The translations under genes and the position numbers were made by a program. Below, piece after piece: positions 27,205-35,718 of a stretch of 64,000 bases of DNA; position 1 is the stretch's first letter; the number at the start of each line of letters is the position of its first letter. The notes beneath the pieces were generated by a model. The model was not told where the DNA came from. It worked only from the letters and a program-made list of their open reading frames with translations, and searched no databases. The stretch covers positions 1 through 64,000 of the forward strand of contig CAZJVS010000009.1 of assembly GCA_964549445.1 (NCBI GenBank). The letters are read 5' to 3'. The stretch comes from SpSt-539 sp964549445. GTDB lineage: Bacteria; Planctomycetota; Phycisphaerae; UBA1845; UTPLA1.

Positions 27205-27570
27205 GTGTCAAAACGCGTCGTTGCCGTCATCGGTGCATCCTCCGACCCCGCCAAGTACGGCAACAAGGCCGTCCGCGCCTACCTCCGCCAGGGCTGGATA
27301 GTCCACCCCGTCACCCCGAAGCCCGAGCCGATCGAAGGCCTGAAAACCTACTCCAGCATCAAGGACATCCCCGGCCACATCGACCGCGCCACCATCTACC
27401 TCCCGCCCGCACTCGGCATGAATGTGCTATCCGACATCGCCGCCAAGAAGCCCGACGAGTTCTTCGTCAACCCCGGCGCGGAGTCCGACGAACTCCTCGA
27501 CGCCGCCCGCGCACTCGGCCTTGATCCCATCGTCGCCTGCAGCATCGTCGAAATCGGCGAGCGACCCTGA
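27205..27570 (+). CDS. CoA-binding (succinyl-CoA synthetase-like) domain protein
   Basis: 121 residues, GTG start only 3 nt after the preceding stop. It is a single Rossmann CoA-binding domain: VVAVIGASSDPAKYGNKAVR at the N terminus, then VHPVTPKPEPIEGLKTYSSI and the FVNPGAESDELLDAARALG segment. Small stand-alone proteins of this family (YccU-like) are common in bacteria; their role is mostly unknown. Co-transcription with the DUF1570 gene is likely from spacing. Confidence 0.88.
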   Translation: MSKRVVAVIGASSDPAKYGNKAVRAYLRQGWIVHPVTPKPEPIEGLKTYSSIKDIPGHIDRATIYLPPALGMNVLSDIAAKKPDEFFVNPGAESDELLDAARALGLDPIVACSIVEIGERP

Positions 27571-27580
27571 ACGCCTTCCG

Positions 27581-28894
27581 CTATGGACACGCCCCGCCGG
27601 AAAACAGCTTCGCCATGAAACCCGGAATATCCGCTCCGTCGACCTTCCCATCCAGGTTGAAATCGCCGCGACACGGTGCCGGCGGAACCGGGCACCCGCC
27701 GCCGGCCAGCAGCGCCGCGACAAGTCCCGGTATGTCCGCATTGGTGACGGCGTTGTCGCCGTCGAAGTCGCCGATACAAAACGCGGGCGCCGTTCCAATC
27801 CACATCAGCGCGTGCGAGTGACCGTTTCCATCGTACGCATAGCCAACCACGTACGGAACGCCGTCAACATGCGTGATGCCAAATGCCTCGGACTGCCAGG
27901 ATATTAATTCCACCGGCAGGAATGTGTGCAGGTCCGCCCACGAGGCGGCGGTGCCGGACCAGAGACTGGCATGCTGGTCGCCGAAGGGCTCTGTTCGGAC
28001 TCGGCCCACCTGCTGGCCGCCATGAACGGCGCTGGCGCGCCCCCCGATCACCCCGGCCGGATTCAGACTCACCCACGAAGCGGCCGTGCCGCTCCACAGG
28101 CTGGCGTGGACGATGGTGGTCGCGTTGGTTCGGGCGATGCCCACCTGTTGCAGCCCGTCGGTGCCCAACGCCTCAGAAGTATCCGACACAACCGCGGTGG
28201 GATGCAGATTGACCCACGAAGCTGCGGAACCGGTCCAGAGACTCGCGCTATGAACCCCGCCGACGGCGATGACGTAGCCCACCTGCTGGCCGCCGCCCAC
28301 GCCATAGGCCTCCGACGAATGGACATACTCTCCGGTGGGCGGGGGGTTCAGATTCACCCACGAAGCGGCCGTGCCGCTCCACAGGGCGGCGTTGTAAACA
28401 CCCGCATACGTCCTGCCCACTTGCTGTCCGCCGCCCACGCCGAACGCACTCGATTGAGACGGCCCGGCGGGGTGCAGATCCACCCACGACGCTGCAGTGC
28501 CGGTCCACAAGCTGGCACGCGGAAAGCCAGCCGGATAGACCTCACCCACCTGCTGTCCGCCGTCCGCGCCGTATGCGATCGAGTAACCTCCTCCAGCGGG
28601 GTGCAAATTCACCCACGATGCGGCCGTGTCGCTCCACAGACTGGCGCGAGAGTGGCCTACCGTAGGACCGACCTGGGCATAGCCCACTTGCTGGCCGCTG
28701 CCCACGCCGAATCCAGACGACAAAGTCGTCCCGGCGGGGTGGAGGTCGACCACCGTCCACTGGGCCCGCGCCGCCGATGCTCCCGCGCCACTGAACGCTG
28801 CCGCAATCGCGCAACGCAGCACCCACCGCCCGGCGCGCCCCGAGATCCGATGCATCGCTCGTTCAACGAAGCCGCAAGGTCTGGACGCAGTCAT
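27581..28894 (-). CDS. Secreted HAF-repeat protein with C-terminal dockerin-like domain
   Basis: 437 residues from the ATG at 28894, preceded by AGGGGCAGG (a second in-frame ATG is at 28855). Signal peptide RCAIAAAFSGAGASAARA. About seven repeats of ~48 residues follow, each with GGQQVGxxx, ASLWSGTAASWVxLHPAG; this is the extracellular HAF repeat type. The DNA is correspondingly repetitive between about 27930 and 28770. The C terminus is a dockerin-like pair (GDFDGDNAVTNADIPGLV and GDFNLDGKVDGADIPGFM). Function unknown. The gene converges on the CoA-binding gene. Confidence 0.8.
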   Translation of the reverse strand: MTASRPCGFVERAMHRISGRAGRWVLRCAIAAAFSGAGASAARAQWTVVDLHPAGTTLSSGFGVGSGQQVGYAQVGPTVGHSRASLWSDTAASWVNLHPAGGGYSIAYGADGGQQVGEVYPAGFPRASLWTGTAASWVDLHPAGPSQSSAFGVGGGQQVGRTYAGVYNAALWSGTAASWVNLNPPPTGEYVHSSEAYGVGGGQQVGYVIAVGGVHSASLWTGSAASWVNLHPTAVVSDTSEALGTDGLQQVGIARTNATTIVHASLWSGTAASWVSLNPAGVIGGRASAVHGGQQVGRVRTEPFGDQHASLWSGTAASWADLHTFLPVELISWQSEAFGITHVDGVPYVVGYAYDGNGHSHALMWIGTAPAFCIGDFDGDNAVTNADIPGLVAALLAGGGCPVPPAPCRGDFNLDGKVDGADIPGFMAKLFSGGACP

Positions 28895-29081
28895 GGGTAC
28901 CTGCCCCTCGTCTGGGTTATCCGTCGGCCTGAGTGCGAACGTACGCAATCCCGTTCGGCCGGCGGGCTCCCTACACAGGTCTTGCGACAACGCGCCGCGC
29001 ACCTGCACGCCGACTCAGAGCAAATCACCCGACATGACGACGCTCGATCGTCACCGCGCTGTTCCCGCTTACAATCCCCGC

Positions 29082-29290
29082 ATGCTCACGCGTCGCCCCT
29101 GGCAGGAAGAACTCGCCATCATTGACCGCACCATGAAGGCCATCTCCGGCGTCTCCGACCCCGAAGAACTCGTCGAAACCTTCTGGAAAAACATTCACGA
29201 CCTCCTCTCCGTTGACGACTACATCTCCCTCTCGCGCCGCGGCGTCGAACCGCCCGACTACCTCATCACCCGTTCCTCCCGCTTCGCCCG
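29082..29290 (+). pseudogene. 5' remnant of a PP2C/SpoIIE-type phosphatase gene
   Basis: About 68 codons starting at ATG 29082: MLTRRPWQEELAIIDRTMKA, then ISGVSDPEELVETFWKNIHD, and DYISLSRRGVEPPDYLITRS. As I remember them, planctomycete PP2C/SpoIIE serine phosphatases begin with a similar 'DPxELVxxY...DxxxSLSRRxxExPxYxITR' segment before the sensor and catalytic domains. Here it ends at SSRFARPP and the sequence becomes the upstream region of the next gene, in the same frame. No catalytic domain follows, so I read this as a truncated remnant. The identification is from memory of the family and is tentative. Confidence 0.5.
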
Positions 29291-29336
29291 TCCGCCGATA
29301 GAATCGGGCGACCCGACCCGCCAAAGGAGTTCAGCC

Positions 29337-29696
29337 ATGGCCCATCGAATCGAACCGCTGTACGTCGGAACCAATCGCTTTATCGTCGCCATCGATCCCC
29401 GCACGGGTGAGGAACTCTGGCGCGCCAAGCTCGACGCGGATCGCGGCGTCGTCGCCCTTCTGATCAGGGATCGCTACCTGTTCGCCGGCTGCTCCGGCTA
29501 CGTCTACTGCCTGAACCGCCACGACGGCGCGATCCTCTGGAAGAACACGCTCCCGCGTACGGGCTACGACTCGGTTGTGCTGCTGATGGAAGGCGCCACC
29601 AATGCCCCGCTCGACGTCCTCATTGCCGCCGACAAGCGCAAACGCGGTGAACAAGCGGGAGCGGCCGGCGCCGCTTTCGTTGCAACAGGGAGTTGA
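29337..29696 (+). CDS. Small PQQ-like propeller-blade protein
   Basis: 119 residues, ATG at 29337 with AGGAG 7 nt upstream. It carries two to three propeller-blade motifs: RFIVAIDPRTGEELWRAKLD, then SGYVYCLNRHDGAILWKNTL, typical of PQQ-like/BamB blades but too few for a complete propeller, so it must oligomerise or bind another protein. No signal peptide; cytoplasmic. The frame is continuous with the phosphatase remnant upstream, but the ribosome-binding site marks a separate start. A TAGAAT box at 29299-29304 could be a -10 element. Confidence 0.65.
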   Translation: MAHRIEPLYVGTNRFIVAIDPRTGEELWRAKLDADRGVVALLIRDRYLFAGCSGYVYCLNRHDGAILWKNTLPRTGYDSVVLLMEGATNAPLDVLIAADKRKRGEQAGAAGAAFVATGS

Positions 29697-29806
29697 GCGG
29701 CCACAAGCCGGCGCGCCCGCGTCCCCTGCATCGAAACCTGGACCGACCCGACCACGCTCTTCTGACCCAACCGGGCGCGCCGATCCGCGGTTACGATCCC
29801 GAGCCG

Positions 29807-30808
29807 ATGAACGACCGCGTCGCCCGACTCGCCGTCCTCCTCGGCCTTATTCCCGCCATCCTCGGCCTCGTTGGATCGCTTCTCGTTGCGCACGATGCAC
29901 TGACACCCGTCGTGAGTCTGCTCACCCCGTTCGTCCGGGACATTTATCAATTCACCATCCTCGTCTCGTCCACGGTGATCGCGTGCGTTGTCGTGTTTCT
30001 CTGGCGACGCTACGTGTTATGGACACCCATTCGATCGACCGCAACGGTTGCGTGGACTGCACTGCTTCTGGGTCAGGTCCTGCTTTGGTGCCCGATTGTC
30101 AGCGTGCAGGGCTGCGGTAAGGCCGAATCACTCGCCGCAAGCCAGAGCGCGACGATCACCGGACTCTGGTGCATGGGCTGCGCCCTGACGTGGTGGTTCT
30201 TCGCCTTTCGACGGCGCGGCCATAGCCGGCCGGCTTTGCCCGCAGGAGGAAAACGAATGACGCCCGACGTAGCCCGAATCGCGTGCGGCATGGCCCTGTT
30301 TCCATTGCTGTTCGGTCTCTGGTGGATGACCGGTTTCCTGCTCACCGAGTTCGTCATTCCGCAGAGCGAGCCGTGGCCCGAGTATCTCGCACTGGAGCTC
30401 GTCTCGCTCATCAGTGTGCTGGTCTGGTTGTTGATATGGCGATCGAACGTTGAATGGACTCGGGCTCGTCGCATCGTGACGTTGGTGTTGGCGATCGCCC
30501 TGCTCGCCGCCCCGGCTCAACTCTTTCTGCCGCGGGACTTCTCTCCAAACGGGTTCGCCGAAACGCTGTTGAGGATCGTGAGGACATCCACCTGGTTTTT
30601 CGTCCTCGGCCTCTGGCTGATGGGCACCGCTTGGCTTTGGCGCTCGCCGCGAGAGCTCACTCTTCGCGCCGATGCGCCGCCTGAAATCCGTTGTCCGCAG
30701 TGCGACTATCGCCTGACCGGCCTGCGTGAAGTCCGGTGTCCCGAGTGCAACTGGTCCTCAACCGTCGATGAGATCGCGCGCCTAACCCTCGCCGCCGCCG
30801 CCACCTGA
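29807..30808 (+). CDS. Multi-pass membrane protein with C-terminal zinc ribbon
   Basis: 333 residues. About seven hydrophobic helices, e.g. LAVLLGLIPAILGLVGSLLV, FTILVSSTVIACVVVFLW, IVTLVLAIALLAAPAQLFL. The C terminus has the ribbon CPQCDYRLTGLREVRCPECNW, probably binding one zinc via four Cys. The ribbon type CPxCxYxLxGLxxxxCPEC is frequent in planctomycete membrane proteins, usually at the N terminus; here it is at the C terminus. Function unknown. ATG at 29807 lacks a strong ribosome-binding site; the frame extends to 29693. Confidence 0.7.
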   Translation: MNDRVARLAVLLGLIPAILGLVGSLLVAHDALTPVVSLLTPFVRDIYQFTILVSSTVIACVVVFLWRRYVLWTPIRSTATVAWTALLLGQVLLWCPIVSVQGCGKAESLAASQSATITGLWCMGCALTWWFFAFRRRGHSRPALPAGGKRMTPDVARIACGMALFPLLFGLWWMTGFLLTEFVIPQSEPWPEYLALELVSLISVLVWLLIWRSNVEWTRARRIVTLVLAIALLAAPAQLFLPRDFSPNGFAETLLRIVRTSTWFFVLGLWLMGTAWLWRSPRELTLRADAPPEIRCPQCDYRLTGLREVRCPECNWSSTVDEIARLTLAAAAT

Positions 30809-30981
30809 CGTCTCAAACAATCTGCCGCCCCCTCAGCCCGTCGAAGGATCGTCCCCCATCGCGCCGCATTTTGATTGTCGACGTTTTGTTTGTTGCCTGT
30901 CTCCCTCCCCCGTCGCGATTTTTCTTGAGCTCCCCGCCCCGCCGAGGTAGACTGCTATCACCATACCTTCGGAGGCACGTC

Positions 30982-31236
30982 ATGCGTCGAACCCGCCAGA
31001 TTAATGCAGTCCCGATCCTCGCTGGCCTGCTCGCCGCCGTCGTCCTTCTCACGTCCGCCGGCTGCGGCTTCTGCCTCTTCGACTTCACCTGCGGCCCCGG
31101 CTGCTGCGTCGATTTCCGCTGCCGCGAAGTCAAGGACTGCCCACTGATGGTCGTCCCCATCAAGTCCAAGAACCCCCCGCCCCACATCGACACCGCCCCC
31201 ACCGACACGGCCGCGCCCAACTCCGCCCAACCGTAA
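30982..31236 (+). CDS. Small Cys-rich lipoprotein
   Basis: 84 residues, ATG at 30982 with GGAGG at 30971-30975 (spacing 6). Lipoprotein signal (AVPILAGLLAAVVLLTSAGC), lipobox SAGC. The mature part has eight further cysteines in CGFCLFDFTCGPGCCVDFRC and a proline/threonine-rich tail. Family not recognised; a disulfide- or metal-stabilised surface peptide is inferred. Confidence 0.7.
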   Translation: MRRTRQINAVPILAGLLAAVVLLTSAGCGFCLFDFTCGPGCCVDFRCREVKDCPLMVVPIKSKNPPPHIDTAPTDTAAPNSAQP

Positions 31237-31331
31237 CACGCCGCCCGCCCAATCCCCCGCCAATTCGAAAGTCCCACCGTTCCAACTTTTTTGAGTCGAC
31301 TCGCTTCTAACGAGGATCGGAGTACGTCATT

Positions 31332-31359
31332 GTTCGTCGTTCGTCGTTCGTCGTTCGTT
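31332..31359. repeat. Heptanucleotide tandem repeat (GTTCGTC)4
   Basis: Four consecutive 7-base units: three exact GTTCGTC and a final GTTCGTT. It lies between the Cys-rich lipoprotein and the TPR-YggX gene, outside coding sequence, so it could vary in copy number by slippage without harming a protein. Confidence 0.85.
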
Positions 31360-31544
31360 GGCTCTTGAACATTCAACCCGCCGCGCAAACGCCCGGCCCC
31401 CTCCCCATTTCGACGCACCCCCAGGAGTTTCGACATTTCGACGCTTCGGCCGTTCGGCGTTTGCCCCGCCGGCCGGCCTTGCCTCCCCGCCGCCCGCCGC
31501 TACCCTCTATCCTGGGAAAGCAAACGCACGGAGCCATCGCAGCC

Positions 31545-32147
31545 ATGACCATCGACGAACGAATCGCCCAATTCCAGAAAATGGTGGAGACCGACCCGTC
31601 CAACGAGCTCGGTTACTTCAGTCTCGGCAACGCCCTCTTCGAGGCCAAAAGATTCCCCGAGGCCGGACCCGCCTACCAGCGCGTCCTCGCCCTGAACCCG
31701 CATTACTCCCGGGCCCACCTCATGCTCGGCAAGACCCAGATCGAGACCGGCCACAAGGACTTGGCCATCCAGACCCTCACCAACGGCTACCTCGTCGCCC
31801 ACAAGCGCGGCGACCTCATGCCGCGCAACGAGATGGGCGAGGCCCTCAAGTCACTCGGCGCGCCCGTCCCCGATCCCGAGGCGAAAGCCAAGACCGCCGG
31901 CGGCGTCTCCGCCGGAACGGGTGGCTTTGTTTGCTCGCGCTGCGGCGGGGGATCGAAGATGCCCGAGCGACCCTTCAAGGGCCAGCTCGGCGAAAAGGTT
32001 TGGGCCAACGTCTGCGGTCAGTGCTTCAAAGAGTGGATTGCCATGGGCACCAAGGTCATCAACGAGCTGCGACTGCCCATGCACGACCCGGCCGCCCAGG
32101 AGCAGTACGACAAGCACATGATCGAGTTCCTCTCCCTCCCGAGCTGA
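31545..32147 (+). CDS. TPR protein fused to YggX-like (Fe(II)-trafficking/oxidative damage protection) domain
   Basis: 200 residues, ATG at 31545; the longer open frame from 31365 is Pro/Arg-rich and rejected. Residues 10-85 are TPR-like (NELGYFSLGNALFEAKRFPE, YSRAHLMLGKTQIETGHKDL). Residues 129-197 align by eye with YggX: FKGQLGEKVWANVCGQCFKE, WIAMGTKVINELRLPMHD, then YDKHMIEFL, matching YPGELGKRIY..WxxWxxxQTMLINEKKLNMxxxEHRKxLEQEMVNFL of E. coli YggX. YggX protects Fe-S proteins from oxidative damage. Four added cysteines (C130, C133, C157, C160) suggest a metal site. I infer an iron/zinc-handling or Fe-S protection protein with a TPR interaction arm. Confidence 0.8.
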   Translation: MTIDERIAQFQKMVETDPSNELGYFSLGNALFEAKRFPEAGPAYQRVLALNPHYSRAHLMLGKTQIETGHKDLAIQTLTNGYLVAHKRGDLMPRNEMGEALKSLGAPVPDPEAKAKTAGGVSAGTGGFVCSRCGGGSKMPERPFKGQLGEKVWANVCGQCFKEWIAMGTKVINELRLPMHDPAAQEQYDKHMIEFLSLPS

Positions 32148-32158
32148 CCGCCGACGCC

Positions 32159-32416
32159 ATGCTTCGCGATGCCGACTACAACAACCCGCTTCGCGACGAC
32201 GAATGGCCCGATGACAACGACGCCGCCGACGACGATGCCTCGACCGATGTCGTTCCCTGCCCGGCCTGCGGCGCAATGGTCGCCGAAGACACACAGCAAT
32301 GTCCGAATTGCAAGCAGTGGATTACGGCCCGCGACACCGATCGCAGGGGCATCCGTCGCTGGGTATGGGCGATCGCCGCCGTGATGGTGTTCATCATCCT
32401 GATGTACTGGCGCTGA
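32159..32416 (+). CDS. Small zinc-ribbon tail-anchored protein
   Basis: 85 residues, ATG at 32159, 11 nt after the TPR-YggX stop. An acidic N terminus (DDEWPDDNDAADDD) is followed by a zinc ribbon CPACGAMVAEDTQQCPNCKQ and one C-terminal membrane helix (WVWAIAAVMVFIILMYW). The ribbon faces the cytoplasm if tail-anchored. Family not recognised. Likely one transcript with the TPR-YggX gene, which also carries CxxC pairs. Confidence 0.75.
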   Translation: MLRDADYNNPLRDDEWPDDNDAADDDASTDVVPCPACGAMVAEDTQQCPNCKQWITARDTDRRGIRRWVWAIAAVMVFIILMYWR

Positions 32417-32432
32417 GGGGTGGCGGTCGTCG

Positions 32433-33095
32433 ATGCATGAAGTCGCCCCCGACGTCTGGCAGATCAGTGGCTTCCCGCCCAACGCCATCAACGCGTTCCT
32501 CGTCGGCGACGTCCTGATCGACGCCGGCACGCGCGGCTGGACCAGCAAAATCCTTCGCGCCCTTGACGGCCGTCGCCTCTCGCAAATCGCTCTGACGCAC
32601 GTCCACCCCGACCATCAGGGCGCCGCCCACGCGCTCTGCGAGCACTTCGCCTGTCCGCTCGCCTGCCACGAGGCCGACCGCGCCGCGATGGAAGGCCGCG
32701 AGCCGATGAACCCGCCCTGCCGGTGGATTCGCTTCTCGACCGGCATCTTCGCCGGGCCGCCGCACCCGGTTGGCCGCGAGCTCCGCGAAGGGGACGAGAT
32801 CGCCGGCTTCCGGGTCATCGAGTCGCCCGGTCACACGCCCGGACACGTCATCTTTTTCCGCGATTCCGACCGACTCGCCATCGTCGGCGACGTGCTGAAC
32901 AACATGAATCTCATCACGACCGTCCCCGGCCTGCACGAGCCGCCGTCGTTCTTCACGCACGACGTCGCCGCCAACCGCCGCTCGATCCGCAAGCTCGCGG
33001 CCATGCAACCCGCGACACTCCTCTTCGGCCACGGCCCACCGCTCCGCGACGCTGCAAAGCTGCACGACTTCGTTGCCCGTTCATTGGCCGACTGA
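32433..33095 (+). CDS. MBL-fold metallo-hydrolase
   Basis: 220 residues. Metallo-beta-lactamase fold with the signature HVHPDH (here LTHVHPDHQGAAHALCEHF), a later SPGHTPGHVIFF, VGDVLNN and LLFGHGPPLRD, so the two-metal site is complete. Likely a hydrolase of the glyoxalase II/RNase Z-like superfamily; the substrate cannot be told from sequence. Starts MHEVAPDVWQISGFPPNAIN with ATG at 32433; 16 nt after the zinc-ribbon gene and 24 nt before ribE. Confidence 0.88.
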   Translation: MHEVAPDVWQISGFPPNAINAFLVGDVLIDAGTRGWTSKILRALDGRRLSQIALTHVHPDHQGAAHALCEHFACPLACHEADRAAMEGREPMNPPCRWIRFSTGIFAGPPHPVGRELREGDEIAGFRVIESPGHTPGHVIFFRDSDRLAIVGDVLNNMNLITTVPGLHEPPSFFTHDVAANRRSIRKLAAMQPATLLFGHGPPLRDAAKLHDFVARSLAD

Positions 33096-33119
33096 CCGCG
33101 CCGGGACTACGATGGCGCC

Positions 33120-33764
33120 GTGTTTACAGGCATCATCGAGCAAACCGGCCGCGTGCAGTCCGCCGTCGATCAGCCCAGCGGAAAGCGCCTGACGATCGCC
33201 TGTCGCGGATTTTGGACCGATCTCCCGAACGGCGCAAGCGTCGCCATCGACGGCGTGTGCCTCACGATCGTCGCCACGCGCGGCGACGAAGCTGAATTCG
33301 ATGTGATTCACGAAACGCTGCATCGCAGCACGCTCGGCGATCTGAAGCCTGGCGCGCACGTCAACCTGGAGCGATCACTCCAAGCCGGCGCCCGACTCGA
33401 CGGCCATTTCGTGCAGGGCCACGTCGACGCGATCGCCACGATCGCGCAGATTGAGCGCGGCGGCGGCGACGCCCGCTGGACCTTCTCACTGGACGAAGAA
33501 CCGCTGCGTTATGTCATCCCCAAGGGCGGCGTCGCCATCGACGGCATCTCGCTGACCGTCACAAACGTCACCGCCGGCGCATTCAGCGTCGCGCTTATCC
33601 CCACCACGCTCGAACGCACGACCCTCGCCCACAAACCCGTCGGCGCCCGCGTGAACATCGAAACCGACATCCTCGCCCGCACCGTTGTGCACACCCTACA
33701 ATCGATCATAGGTCGCGCGCCGGGACTGAATCTTGAGCGCTTGAAAGACCTGGGATTTGCATGA
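33120..33764 (+). CDS. ribE: Riboflavin synthase (alpha chain)
   Basis: 214 residues, GTG start. Two tandem lumazine-binding domains: MFTGIIEQTGRVQSA, VAIDGVCLTIV and LDGHFVQGHVDAIA in the first, VAIDGISLTVTNV and LIPTTLERTTL in the second. It dismutates two lumazine molecules to riboflavin. Coupled to pdxA by a 4-base ATGA overlap, which places synthesis of two vitamin cofactors in one transcript. Confidence 0.95.
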   Translation: MFTGIIEQTGRVQSAVDQPSGKRLTIACRGFWTDLPNGASVAIDGVCLTIVATRGDEAEFDVIHETLHRSTLGDLKPGAHVNLERSLQAGARLDGHFVQGHVDAIATIAQIERGGGDARWTFSLDEEPLRYVIPKGGVAIDGISLTVTNVTAGAFSVALIPTTLERTTLAHKPVGARVNIETDILARTVVHTLQSIIGRAPGLNLERLKDLGFA

Positions 33765-34861
33765 CGGATACACCAAACGAGCACGATGCCCCCCGAGACC
33801 GACGACCGACCATCGGCATCACGATGGGCGATCCGGCCGGCATCGGTCCCGAGGTCATCGTCAAAGCCCTGGCCGACGGGAATCTCCGCCGGCGAGCCAA
33901 GTTCATCATCTACGGCCTCAACGAGCTCATCACCTACGCCGCCGACCTCGCTGAAATTCCCTCGTATTGGTTCCGCCTCCCGCACGAAGACGTCTCCCGC
34001 ATCGAAAGCGGCGTCGTCGTCGCCGACTTCGACGAATACGACGTCATCGCCCCAAACCTTCGCCGCTCGACGGCCGAGGGCGGACACGCCTCGATGCGCT
34101 TCTGCGAAGCCGGCATCGACGACCTGCGCGCCGGCCGCCTCTCAGCCCTCGTCACTGGACCGATCTCCAAGACGAGCTGGCGAATGGCGGGCTACTCATT
34201 CCCCGGCCACACCGAACTGCTCGCCAAGCGGTTCAACTCGCGTCGCGTCACCATGATGTTTGTCGGCGGCGGCTTGCGGATCGCACTGGCCAGCGTCCAC
34301 GAACCGCTCTTCGAATTGCGAAACTCGTTCACCATTGGCCGCGTTCATCAGCCCATCGACCTGCTCGACAAGGCGTTGCGAGAGTGGTTCGGCATCCCCC
34401 AGCCGCGGATCGCCGTCGCCGGGCTCAACCCGCACGCAAGCGAGGGAGGACAATTCGGCGACGAGGAGCAGCGGGTGATCGAGCCGGCCGTGAATATCGC
34501 CCGCGAAGCCGGCTGCAACGTGTTCGGGCCGCTGCCGGCCGATTCGCTGTTCCGCCGCGCACTCGACGGCGAGTTCGATGGCGTCGTCGCGATGTATCAC
34601 GATCAGGGACTGATTCCGATCAAGTTGGTGGGGTTCAGCCAGGCGGTGAATCTGACGCTCGGGTTGGGGGCCATCCGCACGAGCGTCGATCATGGCACGG
34701 CATTCGACATCGTCGGCAAAAACAAGGCCGATGCCGGGAGCATGAAACACGCCATTTCGCTGGCGATCGATCTCGCAAAGAAGCGTGCCGAGCAGCCCGC
34801 TGAGGCGTTTTCGCGGACGGACGCCGCCATTCATGATGGGACAATTGCGAGTGAAGAGTAG
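33761..34861 (+). CDS. pdxA: 4-hydroxythreonine-4-phosphate dehydrogenase
   Basis: 366 residues. PdxA hallmarks: IGITMGDPAGIGPEVIVKAL, TGPISKTSWRMAGYSFPGHT, VAGLNPHASEGGQFGDEEQR, MYHDQGLIPIKLVGF and RTSVDHGTAFDIVGKNKAD. It oxidises 4-phosphohydroxy-L-threonine in the DXP-dependent route to pyridoxal phosphate. The histidines of the metal site (SFPGHTE, MYHDQG, DHGTAFD) are all present. Start overlaps ribE stop; its 3' end is 2 nt from the convergent kinase gene. Confidence 0.95.
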   Translation: MTDTPNEHDAPRDRRPTIGITMGDPAGIGPEVIVKALADGNLRRRAKFIIYGLNELITYAADLAEIPSYWFRLPHEDVSRIESGVVVADFDEYDVIAPNLRRSTAEGGHASMRFCEAGIDDLRAGRLSALVTGPISKTSWRMAGYSFPGHTELLAKRFNSRRVTMMFVGGGLRIALASVHEPLFELRNSFTIGRVHQPIDLLDKALREWFGIPQPRIAVAGLNPHASEGGQFGDEEQRVIEPAVNIAREAGCNVFGPLPADSLFRRALDGEFDGVVAMYHDQGLIPIKLVGFSQAVNLTLGLGAIRTSVDHGTAFDIVGKNKADAGSMKHAISLAIDLAKKRAEQPAEAFSRTDAAIHDGTIASEE

Positions 34862-34863
34862 GG

Positions 34864-35661
34864 TTAGTCCGCGGCAGGCAGCCAGAGCGTGAACGTGGCC
34901 CCCTCGCCCGGCGTGCTCTCGACCGTCAATTTGCCGCCGCCTTCTTCAACCAGTTGACGTGACACATAGAGACCCAGCCCGAGCCCGCCGCGATCCGGCC
35001 GGCCGGCGCGCGACTTGGTGGTGAAGAACGGCTCGAAGATCCGCTCGATCGCATCCGCCTTGATGCCCGGTCCGTTGTCGCGGACGCTCAGGCGGACCAT
35101 GTGGTCGCCGACGCGCTGTGCCGTGACGGTCAGCATTCCGCGTCGATCGAGCATCGCCTGCCTGGCATTCAGCAGCAGATTGAACAAGACCTGCTTGATC
35201 GACGTCGGATTGATCCGCGCCTGCAGGGTCGGCGATACTTCGATCGCGACCTCAATGCCTTCCTTGTTCAGGTCGCGGCCGAGACATTCCATCGCGTCCT
35301 CGACCAGCGGCCGAAGATCGGTCGGCGCCGTCGCCGCCGTCTCGTCCGACGCCATGCCGAGGATCTTCGCGCACAATCCGGCCGCGTGGCGGGCGTGCGA
35401 CAGCGTCTTCTCGAGCGCGGTCGCCGTGAACTTTGCATCCTGACGCTGCTGCGCCGCCTGGACGTACCCGATGATCGGCGTCAGCAGGTTGTTGAACTCG
35501 TGTGCCAGCACCGCGCTCATCGTGCCGAGGCCCGCCATCTTCTGCAGCTGCTGAACCTGCCGCTGCAGAAGGGTGACGCGATCCTCAACGCCGGAGAGGG
35601 CTGCCTGTACCTCCTCGGCGTCAATCGTTAAATTGGCGGCGGTCTGTGTCTGCTGGCTCAT
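34864..35661 (-). CDS. Soluble sensor histidine kinase
   Basis: 265 residues without membrane segments. A coiled-coil start (VEDRVTLLQRQVQQLQKM) leads to the H-box VLAHEFNNLLTPIIGYVQAA (phospho-His in HEF) and a HATPase domain with N-box LFNLLLNARQAMLDRRG, G1 RDNGPGIKADAIERIFEPFF and G2 GGLGLGLYVSRQLVEEGG. It is a cytoplasmic kinase, perhaps controlled by a partner protein; no response regulator is adjacent. Similar in type to the NtrB-like kinase at 40921-42663. Confidence 0.88.
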   Translation of the reverse strand: MSQQTQTAANLTIDAEEVQAALSGVEDRVTLLQRQVQQLQKMAGLGTMSAVLAHEFNNLLTPIIGYVQAAQQRQDAKFTATALEKTLSHARHAAGLCAKILGMASDETAATAPTDLRPLVEDAMECLGRDLNKEGIEVAIEVSPTLQARINPTSIKQVLFNLLLNARQAMLDRRGMLTVTAQRVGDHMVRLSVRDNGPGIKADAIERIFEPFFTTKSRAGRPDRGGLGLGLYVSRQLVEEGGGKLTVESTPGEGATFTLWLPAAD

Positions 35662-35718
35662 AGGACGTCCGAACGATTATCGGCAGCCGGCCCACGCGAC
35701 TTGACCACGGTGCACCGA

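Noticed and set aside
27930..28770. Regular ~145-base repeats as a CRISPR or mobile repeat
   Set aside because: The period equals the HAF protein repeat of about 48 residues; coding, with no unique spacers.
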